DNA of 64,000 nucleotides. Source: Rhodospirillales bacterium. GTDB lineage: Bacteria > Pseudomonadota > Alphaproteobacteria > ATCC43930 > CGMCC-115725. Each line of letters begins with the position of its first letter. The first letter of the stretch is position 1. Under the pieces are notes generated by a model. It made no database searches and was not told the DNA's origin. It was given only the letters and a program-made list of their open reading frames with translations. Where the stretch lies: the NCBI GenBank assembly GCA_947473305.1, contig CANJCB010000009.1, positions 62,001 through 126,000 of the forward strand. The letters run 5' to 3'. Of the stretch, positions 17,092-28,603 are shown in pieces. Made by a program: the position numbers and the translations under genes.

Positions 17092-18321
17092 CTATTCGGT
17101 CGCGGCCGAGCTCGACATAAGATGGGTCTTGAACCCGGCCGCGATGAGCGCCGCCGAGATTTCCGCCACATGGTCGGGATTGCGGGTTTCCACGACCGCA
17201 TCGACCTCGGCCAGCTTCAGGGGCACGTCCTGGAAGAGCCGCTGGTGGTAGATCTCCAGGATGTTACCGCCCTTTTCGCCGATGATCCGGGTGACGCGGG
17301 CGAGGACGCCGGGCGCGTCGTCGATTTCGATCCGCAGCCTGACCAGCCGTCCCGCCCTGACCAGGCTGCGCATCAGCATCGAGGAGAGAAGCCGGGCATC
17401 GATATTTCCGCCGCTCAGGATCAGGGCCACCCGCTTGCCCCGGAATCGGTCGGGATCGCTCAGGACCGCCGCCAGCGGGGTCGCGCCGGCGCCCTCGGCC
17501 ACCAGCCGCTGGGTCTCGATCAGCATCGCCGCGGCGCGCTCGATTGCCACTTCCTCGACCGCGACGACATCGCTGACCAACTCCCGGCAGACGGCGAGGG
17601 TCAGCTTTCCCGGGTCTTTGACCGCGATGCCCTCGGCAAGGGTCTGGCCGCCCTTGGGGGTGCCTTCCTTGCCCAAGGCATGACGCATCGAGGCATAGGC
17701 CGCAGCTTCCACCCCAAGTATCTCGATGCTGGGCTTCAAGGCTTTGAGCGCGATGGCGATGCCGGAGATGAGCCCGCCGCCGCCGATCGGCACGACGACC
17801 ATGTCGAGATCGGGAAAATCCTGGAAAAGCTCCAGGCCGATCGTCCCCTGGCCGGCGATGATGAAAGGATCGTCATAGGGATGGACGAGCGTCAGCCCTT
17901 CCGCCTCGGCGATCTCGTCGGCCGCGACCCTCGCTTCCGAAAGGCCGGCGCCGCGCAGGACCACCCGGGCGCCATGGCCCTCGGTGCGCTCGATCTTGGT
18001 GAAGGGCGTACCCTCCGGCATGACGATGGTCGCGGGAATCCCGAGCCGTCGCGCGTGATAGGCGACGCCTTGGGCGTGGTTGCCGGCCGACATCGCTATG
18101 ACGCCCGCCTTGCGCTGGTCCGGCGTCAGGCTCTTGAGCTTGTTGAGCGCGCCGCGCTCCTTGAAGGAGCCCGTCGGATGGAGCGATTCAAGCTTCAGGA
18201 AGATCTTTGCGCCGGTCTGCATCGACAGCGAAGCGGAGGGGATCGTGGGCGTGCGCAGCAGCTCGCCCTTGATGGTCTGGGCCGCGACATAGATATCGCC
18301 GATGGTGACGGGCAGGGTCAT
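17092..18321 (-). CDS. ilvA: Threonine ammonia-lyase with ACT domain
   Basis: This 409-residue enzyme deaminates threonine to 2-oxobutanoate, the entry to isoleucine synthesis or a catabolic route. The PLP lysine is Lys54 in PTGSFKERGALNKL, and SAGNHAQGVAYHAR and the phosphate-binding GGGGLISGIA are present. Residues about 325-400 form a single ACT domain (IDDAPGVLARVTRIIGEKGG), the arrangement of the ThrD-II class rather than the two-ACT biosynthetic E. coli IlvA. The single domain leaves open whether isoleucine, valine or another ligand controls it. Its start overlaps the stop of the penicillin-acylase-like gene (ATGA). Confidence 0.94.
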   Translation of the reverse strand: MTLPVTIGDIYVAAQTIKGELLRTPTIPSASLSMQTGAKIFLKLESLHPTGSFKERGALNKLKSLTPDQRKAGVIAMSAGNHAQGVAYHARRLGIPATIVMPEGTPFTKIERTEGHGARVVLRGAGLSEARVAADEIAEAEGLTLVHPYDDPFIIAGQGTIGLELFQDFPDLDMVVVPIGGGGLISGIAIALKALKPSIEILGVEAAAYASMRHALGKEGTPKGGQTLAEGIAVKDPGKLTLAVCRELVSDVVAVEEVAIERAAAMLIETQRLVAEGAGATPLAAVLSDPDRFRGKRVALILSGGNIDARLLSSMLMRSLVRAGRLVRLRIEIDDAPGVLARVTRIIGEKGGNILEIYHQRLFQDVPLKLAEVDAVVETRNPDHVAEISAALIAAGFKTHLMSSSAATE

Positions 18322-20639
18322 TGCGGCTCCAGGACCAATTTATGTGCTGCCAGGCTCCCGAGCTTCATCCATTGGAAATCGCGCCAAGGCTGCATGAGGT
18401 CGCCGTAATGGCGCGACAGCGGATTGCCGGATTGGCCGGGCGTCACCAGGAAGCTTGCGCCTGCGGGATCGGCCATGTCGACGATCATGCGCAGCCCCGG
18501 CCCGTGCACATCCGCAAAGGGGGCGGCCGGATTCCCGATGGCGGTGGAGCCCCGGTTCACCGTGTCGTATCCGCCGTCGGCAGGGATTTGGAGCGCGAAG
18601 ATCGAACGCAGCACGGGGACACGGGAGAGCACGGGGTGATCGAAGATCGCTTGGTGAGGCGTATCCCAGCGCCAGGTGTTTATGTCGTCGCCATAAGCTT
18701 TCGCAAGATCGCCGAGCGTCCGGTCGAGGGATGTCCCCAGCGCATCGTCGCAGTTGGCATTCGCGCACCATGGTGTTTCGCCCGCGAGCATCGCCTTGGC
18801 CACCGCGGGCCGCAGGTCCCAATAGTCGCCGAAGGCCGGCCCGAGTCTGTCGGCGAGCGCCGTTCGGTTGAACTCACGCAGCCAAGCCGTGAAGATCAGC
18901 GGCTCCGGCGCGGCGCCGGTCATCCGGGCATCCCAGGCCTTGAGGCGCTCCATCGCCGCCTTCGCCCGCTCGTCGCGCGGCGCGATCCGCAGCATCAGCG
19001 GCAGGAGGTCCTTTGCCATCAGCGACAGGGTGTCCGCCTGGATCGCGGTGGAGCTTGCCGGCGTTTGCAAAGGCGTCGCGTCGAGAAGCTGGCCGATCCT
19101 GACCGCCCGGTTTGGGATATCCCAATCCCGCGTGATGAAATGGGGATAGTCCTCCGGCACGATCTTGTTGTTGGCCGAAACGATACGTCCCGCCGGAGGA
19201 TTGAGCTGTGCCGGCATCTCCTCGAAGGGGATATAGCCGGTCCAATCGTATTCCCCGGTCCACCCCGGCACCGGCATCCAACCGTTGCCTTTGGCCCGGA
19301 TGGGGAGGCGGGCAGGGGCGGTGAACCCGATGTTCCCGTCCACATCCGCATAGACAATGTTCTGTTCAGGCCCGCCGAACAGCCTTAGCGCCGACTGGAA
19401 ACTCGCCCAATCCTTGGCGCGGTTCATGTCCCAGAGAGCCTCGGGTGTGCGGTCGCCGTCCTCCAGGAAGACCGCCTGCAAGGCGAGAACGTGACCCTCG
19501 GCCGCACCGAAATTGCCGCCGAGATCGGAGACCACCGGTCCATGCCGGGTGCTGCGAACGGCGATCTCGACAGGGGCTCCGCCTCTGACCCGGATGGTCT
19601 CATGCCGGGTCTCGAAGTCGGCGGAACCGTCAGGAGTTAGATATCGGCCCGCGTTGGCGGGATCGATCTTCTCGATGAAGAGATCCTCGACATCCGAGCC
19701 CGTGGTGGTGAAGCCCCAGGCGATCCGGTCGTTATGGCCGATCACGACGAGGGGCACGCCGGGGGCCGTCGCACCCTCGATCTTGATGCCCGGCAATACG
19801 ATGCGAGCCAGATACCAGACGCCAGGCGCGGAAAAACCAAGGTGGGGGTCGTTGGCGAGCAGCGGCTTGCCAGACGCGCTATGGGATCCGTTCACGACCC
19901 AATTGTTGGACGCATAGTGAAGCCCGACCGCTTCCGGCAGCGCCGCATAGAGGGGGCCGAGGTCCATGCCCTTGAACAGGCTCGCCGCTTGGCCGATGGC
20001 GGTCGGTGCGTCCTTTGGATATTCCGGATAGAGGGTCTGGATCTGCTCGGGCGTCAGTGTCTGCGCGAGTCTTGAGCGCAGGATCTCGCCCCGGAAATTG
20101 CCGCTGAGTTGGAGCGCCATGATCTTGCCCCAAGAAAGCGTGTCGGCGGGCGTCCAGGGCTCGGGGCTCGCGTTGAGCAGGTAATATTCCGGCGGCAGCG
20201 CGCCTTGCCTTGCCTTGAGGTAGGCGTTCACCCCCTCCGCATAGGCCTTTAGCCCGGTCTGAATGTTGGGCGAGAGAGCGTCGAACTGCCTTGCCCCGGC
20301 CCGGTAAAGTCCCAGCGTCCGCATGAATTTGTCGGTGCCGAGCGCATCGGTCCCAAACCATTCGGAGAGCCTTCCCCCGACGGCGCGGCGCATCAGGTCC
20401 ATCTGGAAAAGACGGTCTTCGGCGTGGAGGAAGCCCATGGCGAAAGCGGCGTCATTCTCCGTGGTGGCCGTGATCGTGGGGACGCCGGCCGTGTCACGTT
20501 CGATCGTGACCGGGCCGGAGAGGCCTTGTAGCCTTATCGTTCCCTCGCTGGGCGTCACCGAGGAGCGCAGCCAGAGGAACGCCCCCGCGACGACAACCAG
20601 CAGAAGCAGGACGAGAGAGGCGAGGAGGCGGCGGATCAA
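18318..20639 (-). CDS. Penicillin acylase family N-terminal-nucleophile hydrolase
   Basis: This 773-residue Ntn hydrolase hydrolyses an amide-linked acyl chain. It is an exported precursor with a hydrophobic N-terminus (IRRLLASLVLLLLVVVAGAF). The autoprocessing nucleophile is predicted as Ser244 in HYASNNWVVNG, with LLANDPHLGFSAPG behind it as in the family. The TTG at 20639 was chosen as start. It lies 2 bases after the aldehyde dehydrogenase stop and begins exactly at the signal anchor, while the longer frame only reads through that neighbour. Substrates in the family range from beta-lactams to N-acyl-homoserine lactones, and nothing here decides between them. The gene is coupled to ilvA downstream. 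Confidence 0.9.
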   Translation of the reverse strand: MIRRLLASLVLLLLVVVAGAFLWLRSSVTPSEGTIRLQGLSGPVTIERDTAGVPTITATTENDAAFAMGFLHAEDRLFQMDLMRRAVGGRLSEWFGTDALGTDKFMRTLGLYRAGARQFDALSPNIQTGLKAYAEGVNAYLKARQGALPPEYYLLNASPEPWTPADTLSWGKIMALQLSGNFRGEILRSRLAQTLTPEQIQTLYPEYPKDAPTAIGQAASLFKGMDLGPLYAALPEAVGLHYASNNWVVNGSHSASGKPLLANDPHLGFSAPGVWYLARIVLPGIKIEGATAPGVPLVVIGHNDRIAWGFTTTGSDVEDLFIEKIDPANAGRYLTPDGSADFETRHETIRVRGGAPVEIAVRSTRHGPVVSDLGGNFGAAEGHVLALQAVFLEDGDRTPEALWDMNRAKDWASFQSALRLFGGPEQNIVYADVDGNIGFTAPARLPIRAKGNGWMPVPGWTGEYDWTGYIPFEEMPAQLNPPAGRIVSANNKIVPEDYPHFITRDWDIPNRAVRIGQLLDATPLQTPASSTAIQADTLSLMAKDLLPLMLRIAPRDERAKAAMERLKAWDARMTGAAPEPLIFTAWLREFNRTALADRLGPAFGDYWDLRPAVAKAMLAGETPWCANANCDDALGTSLDRTLGDLAKAYGDDINTWRWDTPHQAIFDHPVLSRVPVLRSIFALQIPADGGYDTVNRGSTAIGNPAAPFADVHGPGLRMIVDMADPAGASFLVTPGQSGNPLSRHYGDLMQPWRDFQWMKLGSLAAHKLVLEPQ

Positions 20640-20641
20640 GG

Positions 20642-22141
20642 TCAGCCCAGATTGATGATGATCGTTTTCTTCTGGGTAAAGTGCTCCAGCATCGATTCCA
20701 GAGACGCCTCCTTGCCCAGACCCGAGCTCTTGATCCCGCCGTAGGACATATTCGCCTGGACGACCAGGTTCTGGTTGACCTGGACGACGCCGGCCTCGAG
20801 CCGCTGGGTCGCGTCCATGGCGAGTTTCAGGTCCTTGGTCCAGATGGTTGCCGACAGCCCGTATTCGGTGTCGTTGGCCTGCTGGATCGCCTCCTCGTAG
20901 TCCGTGAAGCGGATGATGCAGGTAACAGGTCCGAAGATTTCCTCCCGCGCGACCCGGTTGTCGTTGGAGACCCCGGTGAAGATCACGGGCTGGACGAACA
21001 GCCCTCGCGACAGCTTCCCATCGCTGGGCATGGCGGAGCATCGAAGTGTCGTTACTCCAGCACTTTGCTCACCAATCTTGATGTAGGACCTGACCTTGTC
21101 GAACTGCTGCTGCGAGATGATGCAGCCGATGTCCGTCGCCTCGTCCAGAGGGTCGCCCATCGTCATGGCGTCGACCTTGCCCTTGAGGCGTTTGACGAAT
21201 TCGTCGTGGATCGCATCCTGGACGAAGATCCTACTGGCGGCGGTGCAGCTCTGGCCCTGGCGGGTGAAGCGCATGCCGACCACCGCGCCGTCGACCGCCT
21301 TGTCGAGATCCGCGTCGCCCATGACGATCATCGGGCTCTTGCCACCCAATTCAAGTGTCACGGGAATGAGCTTCTCGGCGGCCGTCCGGGCTATGATCTT
21401 GCCAGTCTCGACGGAGCCCGTGAAGGTCACCTTCCGCACGTCCTTGTGAGAGACGAGCGGCGCGCCGCAGGTTGGACCGTCGCCCGAGATCAGGTTGAAG
21501 ATGCCGGGCGGCAGGATCTGGTTCATGATCTGCGCGGCGCGGAGCACCGTGAAGGGCGTTTCCTCCGCGGATTTCACCACGATGGTATTGCCCGCCACCA
21601 AAGCCGGCGCGACCTTCAGGGCCATCAGCAAGAGCGGCACGTTCCAGGGGATGATCGCTCCGACGACGCCGATGGGCTCCCGTTGTGTGAGGGTCAACAT
21701 GCCGGGCTTGAAGGGGACGGTCTCGCCTTTGATCTCCGAGCCCAGGCCACTGTAGAACTGGAATACGTCGGCGAAGACACCGGCCTCCACGCGGCTCTCG
21801 GTGCGGATCGCTTTGCCGCTCTCCAAAGCTATGAGACGGGCGAGTTCCTCGATGTGGTCCTGAAGCAGCCTGGCGCAGTCGCCGATCAGCTTGCCGCGCT
21901 CACGCGGCGCGACCTTTGCCCAGGCTTTCTGCGCTTTTGTGGCTGACTGGACGGCCTTGTCCACATCCGCCGCGTCACCTTCCGCGGCTTCACCGATCCG
22001 CTCGCCCGTGGCCGGGTTGTGGATCGGAAAGGCCTTGCCCGAGGCCGCCGGTACTAGGGCGCCGTCGATCAGGAGTTTGCCTGACAGTTCCTTGGCCAGC
22101 GCGTGGGGGTCGAGAACGGGCGACAACCTGTTGTCCGACAT
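20642..22141 (-). CDS. NAD(P)+-dependent aldehyde dehydrogenase
   Basis: This 499-residue ALDH superfamily enzyme oxidises an aldehyde to the acid. The general base is Glu264 in LELGGKSPM and the catalytic nucleophile Cys299 in GQSCTAASRIFV. The Rossmann segment is complete (GVVGAIIPWNVPLLLM, KSAEETPFTVL). Presence of the Glu argues against a CoA-acylating methylmalonate-semialdehyde dehydrogenase, so it should not be assigned as MmsA of the valine pathway. It starts 14 bases from the CoA transferase stop and is probably in one operon with the CoA transferase and acylase genes. The specific substrate is unknown. Confidence 0.93.
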   Translation of the reverse strand: MSDNRLSPVLDPHALAKELSGKLLIDGALVPAASGKAFPIHNPATGERIGEAAEGDAADVDKAVQSATKAQKAWAKVAPRERGKLIGDCARLLQDHIEELARLIALESGKAIRTESRVEAGVFADVFQFYSGLGSEIKGETVPFKPGMLTLTQREPIGVVGAIIPWNVPLLLMALKVAPALVAGNTIVVKSAEETPFTVLRAAQIMNQILPPGIFNLISGDGPTCGAPLVSHKDVRKVTFTGSVETGKIIARTAAEKLIPVTLELGGKSPMIVMGDADLDKAVDGAVVGMRFTRQGQSCTAASRIFVQDAIHDEFVKRLKGKVDAMTMGDPLDEATDIGCIISQQQFDKVRSYIKIGEQSAGVTTLRCSAMPSDGKLSRGLFVQPVIFTGVSNDNRVAREEIFGPVTCIIRFTDYEEAIQQANDTEYGLSATIWTKDLKLAMDATQRLEAGVVQVNQNLVVQANMSYGGIKSSGLGKEASLESMLEHFTQKKTIIINLG

Positions 22142-22154
22142 GGGTTATCTCCGG

Positions 22155-23306
22155 TTAGAGACCAAGTTCGCGTAAGATCGCCGCGCGGTTCTGATCGAGG
22201 TCGGGCGCGGGCTCCCGGGTCGTGGGATCTTCGAAGGCCGAGAATTTAAGCGGATTGCCGGACAGCGTAAGCTTGCCGGACTTCGGATCGTCCACGGTGA
22301 TGAGCATGTTACGGGCCGCCACCTGGGGGTGCGCGATGGCCTGCTGGATATTGTTGATGCCGCCGCAGGGAATGCCCGCCGCCTCGAAAATCTCGATCCA
22401 GGCGGCATTGGTTTTCTTGACCAGGACCTCCTCGATATCGGCTTTCAGGCGCGGCTGGTTCTGCCGGCGCGTGTCGTTGGTCTTGTATTCGGGCACCTGC
22501 GCCATCTCCGGGCGGCCGATGGCGGCGCAAAGCTTGACGAAAAGACTGTCGTTGCCGGCAGCGATGATGAGGTCGCCGTCCTGGGTCTTGAACGCCTCGA
22601 AAGGGGTGATGGTCGGATGCCGCATGCCGAGGGGGCCGGGAATCTCGCCGCTGGTCGTGTAGCGCATCACGGCGTTTTCCAGGAAGGCGATCTGGCAGTC
22701 GAGCATGCCGATATCGACCTTGGTCGCTTCGCCGCTACGCTCGCGATGGACCAGCGCCGCATTGACCGCGATGGTCGTATAGAGCCCGGCGCCGAGATCG
22801 CCCACCGAGGCGCCGACGCGGGCCGGCGGCCCGCCGGGATGGCCGGTGATGCTCATGATGCCGCCCAACCCCTGGACCACCATGTCGTAGGCGGGATGGG
22901 TGGAATAGGGGCCGCTATGGCCGAAGCCCGAGGCCGCCGCATAGATGAGCTTCGGATAGCGCTTGTGCAGCGTTTCCCAGCCGTAGCCCAGCTTCTCCAT
23001 GGTGCCGGGCCGGAAGTTCTCGACCAGCACGTCGGCCTTTTCGAGAAGCGTCTCGAAAATCGCCTTGTCCTTGGCGTCCTTCAGATTGAGCGCGATCGAT
23101 TCCTTGCCCCGGTTCACCGAGGAGAAATAGGTCGATTTCCCGCCCAGGAAGGGACCGTATTCCCGCGCATCGTCGCCGATGCCGGGCGGTTCCACCTTGA
23201 TGACCCGCGCGCCCATTTCCGCCATCAGCATGGTGCAATAGGGGCCTGCGAGAATGCGTGAAAGGTCGACGACGAGAATGCCCTGAAGCGGGCCCGGCTG
23301 CGGCAT
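22155..23306 (-). CDS. Class III (CaiB/BaiF family) CoA transferase
   Basis: This 383-residue enzyme moves CoA between carboxylic acids through an aspartyl-CoA thioester. The conserved nucleophile is Asp141 in HPAYDMVVQGLGG. The N-terminal LVVDLSRILAGPY and RGKESIALNLKD segments are family signatures. The ATG at 23306 was chosen because the family's first strand (GILVVDLSR) begins just after it, and the longer frame overlaps the divergently transcribed hydrolase. It heads a possible minus-strand operon with the aldehyde dehydrogenase, suggesting activation of an acid made from an aldehyde. The acid is not known. Confidence 0.92.
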   Translation of the reverse strand: MPQPGPLQGILVVDLSRILAGPYCTMLMAEMGARVIKVEPPGIGDDAREYGPFLGGKSTYFSSVNRGKESIALNLKDAKDKAIFETLLEKADVLVENFRPGTMEKLGYGWETLHKRYPKLIYAAASGFGHSGPYSTHPAYDMVVQGLGGIMSITGHPGGPPARVGASVGDLGAGLYTTIAVNAALVHRERSGEATKVDIGMLDCQIAFLENAVMRYTTSGEIPGPLGMRHPTITPFEAFKTQDGDLIIAAGNDSLFVKLCAAIGRPEMAQVPEYKTNDTRRQNQPRLKADIEEVLVKKTNAAWIEIFEAAGIPCGGINNIQQAIAHPQVAARNMLITVDDPKSGKLTLSGNPLKFSAFEDPTTREPAPDLDQNRAAILRELGL

Positions 23307-23442
23307 TGGAACGCCTCTTCTTCCAGATTTCCCGGCTGGTCTTAGCGCAGACGGGCGGGAGCGGCAATCGCTTAGCCGGATCAGGCCTTGCCCCGAACCC
23401 TCGCCTTGAGCCATGGTCGGGGAAACGGCGAGGAATTTCCCC

Positions 23443-24271
23443 ATGGCGATGACCCATAAGAGCGTACGCTGCCTGAGCCCCCTGGGCTTCCACAACATGG
23501 CCTATGTCGAATGGGCGGGGCCGCCCGGCGCCAAGACAGTCGTCTGCGTCCATGGCCTGACACGCAACGGCCGGGACTTCGATCCCCTGGCCGAGGCCCT
23601 GTCGGAGCGTTTCCGCGTCGTCTGCCCGGATATCGTCGGGCGCGGCAAGAGCGACTGGCTCGTTCATGGCGGAGGCTATGTCTATCCGCAATATGTGGCC
23701 GACATGAACACGCTGATCGCCCGGCTCGATGTGGAGGATCTCTATTGGGTCGGCACCTCCATGGGCGGATTGATCGCCATGGCCATGGCGTCGCTGCCGA
23801 AGTCGCCCATCGCGAAGCTGGTGGTCAACGACATCGGCCCGCTGATCGCCAAGGAAGGGCTGGAGCGGATCGGCAACTACGTGGGTCTCGATCCGAGCTT
23901 CAAGGATTTGAACGAGGTCGAAGCCTATATGCGCGAGGTTGCGGCTCCTTTCGGCAATCTGACAGATGCCCAATGGCGGCACATGGCGGTCCATGGGGAG
24001 CGGCAGAGGCCCGACGGAACCATTGGTCTCGCCTATGATCCCAAGATCGGCGATCCCTTCCGCAATATGGAGCCCAAGGACATCGACCTTTGGCCGCAAT
24101 GGGACGCGATTTCCTGTCCCACGCTTCTGATCAGGGGCGCGCAATCGACCTTGCTCAAGGCCTCCGACGCCGAGGCGATGACCCAGCGCGGCCCCAAGGC
24201 CAAATTCTTCGAGGTCGCGGATGCGGGCCATGCGCCGGCATTGATGGCGGCGGACCAGATCGCGGCGGTCC

Positions 24272-24291
<20 letters not shown>
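23443..24291 (+). CDS. Alpha/beta hydrolase fold protein
   Basis: This 282-residue protein has the complete hydrolase fold signature. The nucleophile is Ser106 in GTSMGG, the catalytic His is about residue 263 in GHAPAL, and the oxyanion-hole region is VCVHGLTRNGRDFD. The ATG at 23443 is preferred over 23413 because a purine-rich GCGAGGA lies 9 bases before it. Esterase, lactonase or C-C hydrolase activity is possible and the family is too broad for a substrate call. Its end overlaps the following methyltransferase gene by 20 bases. Confidence 0.88.
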
Positions 24292-26240
<1,949 letters not shown>

Positions 26241-26290
26241 TTAAGCCACAATTGGCGCGAGCGGGCAGAATGCCGCAACCCTGTCTCTCC

Positions 26291-26971
26291 TCAGGGCCGT
26301 TTCAGCAGATTGGCCGCTTTGCGGGCGGCCTCTTCCCGCTTTACCTGGAAGCCGGCCATCATGTTGCGCGCCTCTGCCACCAAGGCCGGGTCGGAGCTTT
26401 TCGGCGATCCTCCCGGGAATGGCGGCTCTGGGTCGTATTCCATGAAAAGCTGGGTGCGCTTGGCCCGCTCCTCGCCAAAAATCTGGCCCACCAGCGTCAG
26501 CGCGAAGTCGATCCCGGAGGTGACGCCGGCTCCGGTGATCCGGTTCCGGTCGATCACCACCCGTTCGGCGACTGGCTCCGCATCGAAATAGGCGAGCTGG
26601 TTGAGCGATGCCCAATGGCAGGTCGCCCGATAGCCGGTCAGGAGACCGGACGCCGCCAGGACCAGCGAGCCCGTGCAGACCGAGGTTATATATTGTGCCT
26701 TCTCCGCCTGCCGTCTCAGGAAGGTCAGGGTCTCCTGATCGTCCATGAGCGCGAATTGGCCCGCCCCGCCGGGAACGAAGAGAATATCGGCCTGTGGGCA
26801 GTTGTCGTAGGTCGTGGACGTCAGAAACTGCAGCCCGCCGCCGACATCGATGACCCCCGGCTTCTTCCAGACGATATCGATGGCGAGTTCCTTGAAGCGG
26901 CTGAAGACCTCATGGGGGCCGGTGAAGTCCAACTGCGTCATGTCCGGAAAAGCGAGCATCGCGACGCGCAT
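26291..26971 (-). CDS. DJ-1/PfpI family protein, isonitrile hydratase-like
   Basis: This 226-residue protein has the DJ-1/PfpI fold. The nucleophilic elbow Cys99 sits in ITSVCTGSLVLAASG and the conserved Glu in the early FTGPHEVF. The arrangement MLAFPDMTQLDFTGP is shared with isonitrile hydratases (InhA) and with the amidase domain of GlxA-type AraC regulators, but there is no AraC DNA-binding domain here. It could be a hydratase, a glyoxalase or a stress protein. It is divergent from the membrane protein gene at 27016, with 44 bases between the starts. Confidence 0.88.
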   Translation of the reverse strand: MRVAMLAFPDMTQLDFTGPHEVFSRFKELAIDIVWKKPGVIDVGGGLQFLTSTTYDNCPQADILFVPGGAGQFALMDDQETLTFLRRQAEKAQYITSVCTGSLVLAASGLLTGYRATCHWASLNQLAYFDAEPVAERVVIDRNRITGAGVTSGIDFALTLVGQIFGEERAKRTQLFMEYDPEPPFPGGSPKSSDPALVAEARNMMAGFQVKREEAARKAANLLKRP

Positions 26972-27015
26972 CTTGGCCTCCAGGAGAAAACCGTTTCGGT
27001 CCGGGGAGTCATACG

Positions 27016-28596
27016 ATGGAAGGCAGTTGGTTTTCGCGTGACCCTTTGCCGCTGTTGCGGCTAAATCGGCCCATGGTCGAAGGGACGATGCAAAAAGGCG
27101 GTTTGAGAAGCGGCGCAGTCGACTTCGCGACGCTGCGCGGTGTTTTCTTCGCCGCGATCGCTCTTGCCCTCGCGATTGCGGCTTTTATCCACCTGGTCTT
27201 TCCGATTCTCACGATCGGCAATCTCGCCGAGCGGAATTTCAACGAGGGTTGGAACGTCTATCACGCGCTGCGCGCGGCGCAGGGCGGGGTCATGTATGAC
27301 GCCGATCCCTGGCGGGTGAACAACTATCCCTTCCTGTCCTTCTACCTGATCGCCGGGCTCGACCGGCTGGTCGGCGACCTGCTGCTGACCGGTCGTCTGG
27401 TGGCGATCCTTTCGCTCGGCGTCACCGCGATCTCCGGGGCATTGGTCGTGCGATCCCTGGGCGGGCGGGCGCTGGAGATGGCGGTTACCGCCTGCGCGAT
27501 CCCGGCCTTCTTCCATCTGACGGCGCCGGCCTGGACCGGCACCGACGATCCCCAGTCGCTGGGCCATGCCTTCATGGCGGTGGGGCTGGCGGTCTATGTG
27601 GCGGACCGCCGGAGTCTGCGGCATCTGGCCTGGACGGCCCTGTTCCTCGCGTTGGGTGGCTTCACCAAACATAATCTGGTGGCGGTCCCCGTGGCGGTCA
27701 CGGTCGATATCCTTTTCGATTCGCGGCGGCGGTTCCTGATCTGGTGCTCTTTCGGGGCGATCTCCTGCGCGGCGCTCCTCGTTGCGATTAAGCTCATCGC
27801 CGGCGGCGATTTCCTGGGTCATCTCCTGACACCCAGGGTCTATCTCTGGGATCACATCGCCTATCACGCGCGGAAGTTCCTCATCACCTTCAAGCTGCCG
27901 ATGCTGGTGGCGATCGTGCTTTTGTGCCGGAGCCTGCCGGGCGGGCAGGGCGTGCTGCTGCGGGCCTATGGCGGCGCCGCGCTTTTGAGCGCGCTCTATT
28001 TCGCGGGTGGAGACGGGACCTCTTTCAACATCTTCCTCGATTGCGCGATCTTTCTCGGGATCGCGAGCGGCCTTGCCATCGGTCAGGCCCGTCGCAGCCT
28101 CCCGGAGGGATATCTGCGCCGGTTCGCCGTCCTGGCGGTGCCGGTCCTCGCGCTCTGGCCGGCTTTCTCTCGTCTGCCGCAGCCCGTCGATCAGCTGAGA
28201 CACCTGCCCGGCGCCCTCGCGCTGGCTGCGGGGCTGGATCAGGTCTTCGGCGCGAGCCGGGACTATGTGGCGAGCCGGCCCGGGGCGGCGGTCTGCGAGA
28301 GTCTGCTGCTCTGCTGGCGGGCGGGAAAGCCCTTCACCCTCGACAACTTCAACATTCGCCAGCAGGTGCTGGCCGGGGGGCTCGATCAGGGACCGCTGCT
28401 GGCACGCATTCGTGCGAAGGAATTCGGCGTCATTCAGACAAGCGGTCTCATTGAGGGCGACCAGCCGGGCGAACTTAACCCGCGCCTCACGGAAATGAAC
28501 CGCTTCACCGACGAGTTCCTCCGCGCGGTCCAGGAAAATTACCGTCTTGCCGAAGATGCGCCGCGCGGCCTTTACGCCTTCTATATTCCTCGCTGA
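27016..28596 (+). CDS. Polytopic inner-membrane protein, possibly GT-C-type glycosyltransferase
   Basis: This protein of about 526 residues has ten or so hydrophobic segments and a C-terminal soluble region of about 110 residues. Just after the first helix the loop [21 protein letters not shown] carries acidic residues, the position where GT-C dolichol/polyprenyl-phosphate-sugar transferases keep catalytic Asp or Glu. A long periplasmic C-terminus is also usual in that class. No specific family was recognised. The start is uncertain: 27016 has GGGGAG 8 bases before it, while 27088 follows GAAGGGACG and begins nearer the first helix. It is followed 7 bases later by the valine catabolic operon but is probably unrelated to it. 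Confidence 0.75.
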   Translation: MEGSWFSRDPLPLLRLNRPMVEGTMQKGGLRSGAVDFATLRGVFFAAIALALAIAAFIHLVFPILTIGNLAERNFNEGWNVYHALRAAQGGVMYDADPWRVNNYPFLSFYLIAGLDRLVGDLLLTGRLVAILSLGVTAISGALVVRSLGGRALEMAVTACAIPAFFHLTAPAWTGTDDPQSLGHAFMAVGLAVYVADRRSLRHLAWTALFLALGGFTKHNLVAVPVAVTVDILFDSRRRFLIWCSFGAISCAALLVAIKLIAGGDFLGHLLTPRVYLWDHIAYHARKFLITFKLPMLVAIVLLCRSLPGGQGVLLRAYGGAALLSALYFAGGDGTSFNIFLDCAIFLGIASGLAIGQARRSLPEGYLRRFAVLAVPVLALWPAFSRLPQPVDQLRHLPGALALAAGLDQVFGASRDYVASRPGAAVCESLLLCWRAGKPFTLDNFNIRQQVLAGGLDQGPLLARIRAKEFGVIQTSGLIEGDQPGELNPRLTEMNRFTDEFLRAVQENYRLAEDAPRGLYAFYIPR

Positions 28597-28603
28597 GGAA
28601 GAG

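Noticed and set aside
20640-21041. N-terminal extension of the acylase reading frame
   Set aside because: The added 134 residues lie inside the aldehyde dehydrogenase gene in another frame, while the signal peptide starts at the TTG at 20639.
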